A DNA stretch of 35,613 bases from an uncultured Polaribacter sp. (GTDB lineage: Bacteria > Bacteroidota > Bacteroidia > Flavobacteriales > Flavobacteriaceae): positions 1 to 35,613 of the forward strand of contig CALHCK010000129.1 in assembly GCA_937936695.1 (NCBI GenBank), written 5' to 3'. Both the position numbers and the translations under genes were made by a program. The notes beneath the pieces are model-generated. The model worked only from the letters and a program-made list of their open reading frames with translations, ran no database searches and was not told where the DNA came from. Below are positions 32,214 through 35,613 of this stretch, one piece after another (positions within the stretch are counted from its first letter, which is position 1; the number at the start of each line of letters is the position of its first letter).

Positions 32214-32966
32214 TTAGAAGAACCATAATTTTATTGCCATAACAACAATCATTATAATTATAAAGTAACGTACAAACCCATCTCCTTTATTTGCAGAATA
32301 TCTACTCATAAACCAACCACCAGAAGCATTTCCGATAGATAAAATTAATCCATAAGTCCAATTAATCATATCATTATACATAAATACAGCAACTGCAGCC
32401 AAAGAGTATATAAGAGCAACAAACACTTTAATAGCATTACCTTTTACAAGAGATACTTTATTAATAGTTGATAAGAAAAATAACATAATAAAACCAGCTC
32501 CTGCTTGAATAAAACCACCATAAATACCTACAAAGAAAAAAGAGAGTATACCTAACCAGAGATGTTTACCTGTTATTCTTTCTAAAATAGTTGTAGTATT
32601 TACTTTAGGTTTAAAAATCATATAAACAACTATTATAAGCATTACAAATGCCAATATTTTATTAAACAAGTCTCCTTTTATATCTACAGCTAAAGAAGCT
32701 CCAATGATAGCACCAATTAAGGCAGATATTGATAAGTAAATATTAAAAGGGTATGCAGAGACACCTTTGCTTTTAAAACCTTTTACAGCAAATATATTTT
32801 GAAAAATTATTGCAATTCTATTAGAGGCATTTGCCACATTAGGTGGTAAACCTAAAAAAATAAGAATAGGCAAACTTAGTAAAGAGCCGCCACCAGCTAC
32901 AATGTTAATTGCACCAGCACAAAAACCAACAATAACAAGTAATAATAAATCCCACGTAAATTCCAT
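32214..32966 (-). CDS. TauE/SafE-type sulfite exporter family permease
   Basis: GFCAGAINIVAGGGSLLSLPILIFLGLPPNVANASNRIAI; multiple TM segments. Confidence 0.88.
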   Translation of the reverse strand: MEFTWDLLLLVIVGFCAGAINIVAGGGSLLSLPILIFLGLPPNVANASNRIAIIFQNIFAVKGFKSKGVSAYPFNIYLSISALIGAIIGASLAVDIKGDLFNKILAFVMLIIVVYMIFKPKVNTTTILERITGKHLWLGILSFFFVGIYGGFIQAGAGFIMLFFLSTINKVSLVKGNAIKVFVALIYSLAAVAVFMYNDMINWTYGLILSIGNASGGWFMSRYSANKGDGFVRYFIIIMIVVMAIKLWFF

Positions 32967-33046
32967 ATTATTAGATAAATAACAAAAGTAGAATTATTTA
33001 TTTTTAAAAAAGTTAAAAAAAAAGCATTTTTTATTTTTTAGAACTT

Positions 33047-33067
33047 AAAAAAGGTTGTATATTTGCA
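33047..33067 (+). promoter_or_regulatory. Candidate promoter of tRNA-Ser
   Basis: AAAAAAGGTTGTATATTTGCA with TATATTTG at 33058-33065; similar to the block at 17507-17527. Confidence 0.65.
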
Positions 33068-33099
33068 CCCGCAATCAGGTAATACTGATGAGACGCTCA

Positions 33100-33184
33100 G
33101 GAGAAATGGCAGAGTGGTCGAATGCGGCAGTCTTGAAAACTGTTGACTGTAACAGGTCCGGGGGTTCGAATCCCTCTTTCTCCG
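33100..33184 (+). tRNA. tRNA-Ser (TGA)
   Basis: Acceptor GGAGAAA/TTTCTCC, anticodon loop CTTGAAA, long variable arm. Confidence 0.95.
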
Positions 33185-33185
33185 C

Positions 33186-33217
33186 AAAACCCGAAACATT
33201 AGTTTCGGGTTTTTTTA
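33186..33217 (+). terminator. Terminator after tRNA-Ser
   Basis: AAAACCCGAAAC-ATTA-GTTTCGGGTTTTTTT. Confidence 0.92.
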
Positions 33218-33313
33218 TGCAATTAATTCTAATTAATTTAAAAGCCAACGTATATAATATATAGGTTGGCTTTATAGCATGAATTTTTAACTTTAAAAGT
33301 TATTAATTGGTTA

Positions 33314-35398
33314 CTAGTTAATAATTAGTCTTTTTGTAAAACTTTTACCATTACTATCTATTACTTTTACCAAGTATACACCTTTTGTAAATCTATTTGT
33401 AGTGTGAATTACAATATTAGATTTAGTAGTAGTTTCTTTGTAAACTAATTTACCTAACATATTACTAATTGTAATATTAGCTTGTGTAAATCCTTGTAAA
33501 GAAAGGTTAAAATTATCTTTTGCAGGGTTAGGGTACAGGTTAACAGAAGTTTGAATTTCTTCTTCTACAGGAGATAATATTTTTTCTTTTGAATTATCTA
33601 TTTCTACTGATTTATTAGCTGTTCTTCCTGGTAGTAATCTAATTTCAATCTTTTGTAACATAAACGATTCTAGGTTTAATGTTATCGTAGCTCTAGATTT
33701 AGTACTTGTTCCATCGATATTTCTTGTGGAGGCTCTTATCCAATCCGAGGCCTGAAATTGATTGTATTTCTGTAAAGTATTCGCATCTCTTTCTAATTGA
33801 TCTAGACGAGACCTTCTAGTACTACCACTACCTCCCATAGATTTAGATATATGTCCGTACTGAGCATTTGCACCATTTCTAATCCAACCACCATTACTTT
33901 CGTTTCTTCTATATCTACCTTGATTTTTACTTTTTAACATGTTAAAACCAGATTGAGATCTACCGTAAGAAATAATTCTATACTCATAGTTTTTACCCGT
34001 AGCAACAGGTAGTATGGTGTTAACCACTACACGCTCTCTGTCTGCAGCAGATTGATATTCTGGAATATGACTATAATTAGATACGAAAGCATTATACCTT
34101 CTTCTGTCTCCAGTAGCGCTATTTGTTGTAAATAAAGCATCTATGGTATTACTGTGTTTCGTATTAATATCAGCAGTATATCTATATCTATCTTGCCCTT
34201 CAACAGTACCAAGTAATCTAAAAGCCATTCTTTGAGGTGATAATAATCTACCAATTTTACCGTAACCCCATTGATTGATTTTCTTTATATCTCTTTCATA
34301 AGCTAATCTAGCTAGTTTAAGCATATACGCAGCACCATGAGAGGTACCTGCATCTACCAATAATCCATTTCCAAAATTTGTAAACAACCAAAATTCATGG
34401 ATTTCTATATCTGCATTTCTATTAAAGTTAGGATTGTCTCTAAATGGTTTTATGCCTTCATCATAATAATTAAAAACATCTAAACCACCAAGACCACCAT
34501 CTAACCTATTAAAGAAAGGGTAGTATGAAATACCTATAAAATCGTAAGGCACATTGTTTTCTTTTGTCCAATCAAAAAAATCACTGCTAAAAGATTCTAT
34601 AATTTGGTTTCTATAGTTTCTTCTATTTGTTGTAAAATTAGCTTCTCTAAAATGTGCTCCAACTTTAGCGTTAGGTACAGCACGTTTTACTTCTTCTACA
34701 ATGGTTCTATAATGATTAAAGTACTGTTGTTTTGTACCTGCCCAGTGCCCAGGAGTTTCAATTTCTGTACCCCCTCTAAATCTCCAATTTTCTACAGTTG
34801 ATACTCCAAATTCAGCCACTAATGCATCCATCACAGATCTTACAAATAAACGCCATTGATAATTACTATTAGGCGGAATTGCATTACCGTAGGTTTCTAT
34901 TTGTGTAGAAGTAAGGTAATCTCTATTGTTAATGTTTTCAACAAAATTTAAACCACGCTGAAAAACCCATGGCGGATTGTCTAAAACAATTTGGTTTATT
35001 CGTATTCCGTTTGCTCTGTATTGCTTAATCTTATCAATCATTGGTTGCGCATCAAAAACGTATTCTCCGTTACTAAATGTTGCTAAATCTCCAGAGAAGT
35101 CTTTCGCCTCTTCTCCACGAGCTCTCCAGCCACCAAGAGTTCTAATAAAGTTCATCCTACGAGCTCTACCGCCATTATCTACTTGACTGTCTGAAGCAGG
35201 ATTTATAGGGCCAGAGAAAATTTTATTTTCGATGTCCCAAAAATTAAACGTTTTGTTTCTTTTGTTATCTTCATTTCCAAAATCGCATCTTAGCGAAGAT
35301 TGAGAATGTAATACCGATGTAAGAAAAGATAAAGCAAGAAGTACTTTAAATTTCAATCGGATTTTTCCTTGATAACAAGAAATAGTTGTTTCTTTCAT
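33314..35398 (-). CDS. Secreted clan GH-A-like glycoside hydrolase candidate with C-terminal T9SS type A sorting domain
   Basis: Signal-peptide-like N-terminus (LKFKVLLALSFLTSVLHSQ); TIM-barrel glycosidase-like motifs FRGGTEIETPGHW and IEIHEFWLF; C-terminus SVNLYPNPAKDNFNLSLQG...GVYLVKVIDSNGKSFTKRLIIN. Confidence 0.65.
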   Translation of the reverse strand: MKETTISCYQGKIRLKFKVLLALSFLTSVLHSQSSLRCDFGNEDNKRNKTFNFWDIENKIFSGPINPASDSQVDNGGRARRMNFIRTLGGWRARGEEAKDFSGDLATFSNGEYVFDAQPMIDKIKQYRANGIRINQIVLDNPPWVFQRGLNFVENINNRDYLTSTQIETYGNAIPPNSNYQWRLFVRSVMDALVAEFGVSTVENWRFRGGTEIETPGHWAGTKQQYFNHYRTIVEEVKRAVPNAKVGAHFREANFTTNRRNYRNQIIESFSSDFFDWTKENNVPYDFIGISYYPFFNRLDGGLGGLDVFNYYDEGIKPFRDNPNFNRNADIEIHEFWLFTNFGNGLLVDAGTSHGAAYMLKLARLAYERDIKKINQWGYGKIGRLLSPQRMAFRLLGTVEGQDRYRYTADINTKHSNTIDALFTTNSATGDRRRYNAFVSNYSHIPEYQSAADRERVVVNTILPVATGKNYEYRIISYGRSQSGFNMLKSKNQGRYRRNESNGGWIRNGANAQYGHISKSMGGSGSTRRSRLDQLERDANTLQKYNQFQASDWIRASTRNIDGTSTKSRATITLNLESFMLQKIEIRLLPGRTANKSVEIDNSKEKILSPVEEEIQTSVNLYPNPAKDNFNLSLQGFTQANITISNMLGKLVYKETTTKSNIVIHTTNRFTKGVYLVKVIDSNGKSFTKRLIIN

Positions 35399-35613
35399 TC
35401 TTTAGTTAATTATTTTATAGTTACATTTTTACTTGTCTGAACACAATCAAACGTCAGTAAAACAATAAAAAAAAGTGAATGTGAAATAACTTTTTCAAGT
35501 TTAAAAAAAAGTGCATACTAGTTTTGTATTTAGTTAATATGTTAATTGGACGTTATTTTTTTATTAAAATAACATTAACTAAATGTTAAAAATTAGTATT
35601 TCGTAATTTTTAG

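Noticed and set aside
33055-33264. 69-aa ORF over tRNA-Ser
   Set aside because: It overlaps the tRNA and its terminator; an artefact.

Overview
This 35.6 kb AT-rich window looks like core chromosome of a member of the Flavobacteriia (Polaribacter/Tenacibaculum-like by protein character; inferred, not searched). Supporting signs are TAnnTTTG-type promoters, almost no Shine-Dalgarno (SD) sequences and a T9SS sorting domain. From left to right it holds: a CPBP protease fragment; a menE-like ligase; a fused 2-oxoacid dehydrogenase E1; a large M1-peptidase-like/beta-barrel protein; a LOG-family protein; uvrA; a PspC-like protein with a TrkA-N K+ channel; an AGCS transporter; a helix-hairpin-helix protein; an acyl-CoA dehydrogenase; rpsU-xerC-hpf; a tRNA(Thr,Tyr,Gly,Thr)-tuf-tRNA(Trp)-secE-nusG-rplKAJL-rpoBC superoperon; a DUF3467-like protein; aroC; a TauE-like protein; tRNA-Ser; and a secreted glycosidase-like T9SS protein. 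I see no CRISPR array, transposon, prophage or defence island, and no convincing wholly new multi-gene system. The best second-look items are: (1) rpsU (bS21) has a strong SD while the other starts I inspected have none, which fits bS21/anti-SD autoregulation; (2) hairpins in the tRNA-tuf leader, the rplL-rpoB gap and the rpoB-rpoC gap; (3) an M1-peptidase-like protein that has lost HExxH and is fused to a probable outer-membrane barrel; (4) a shared promoter block in front of two tRNA units.
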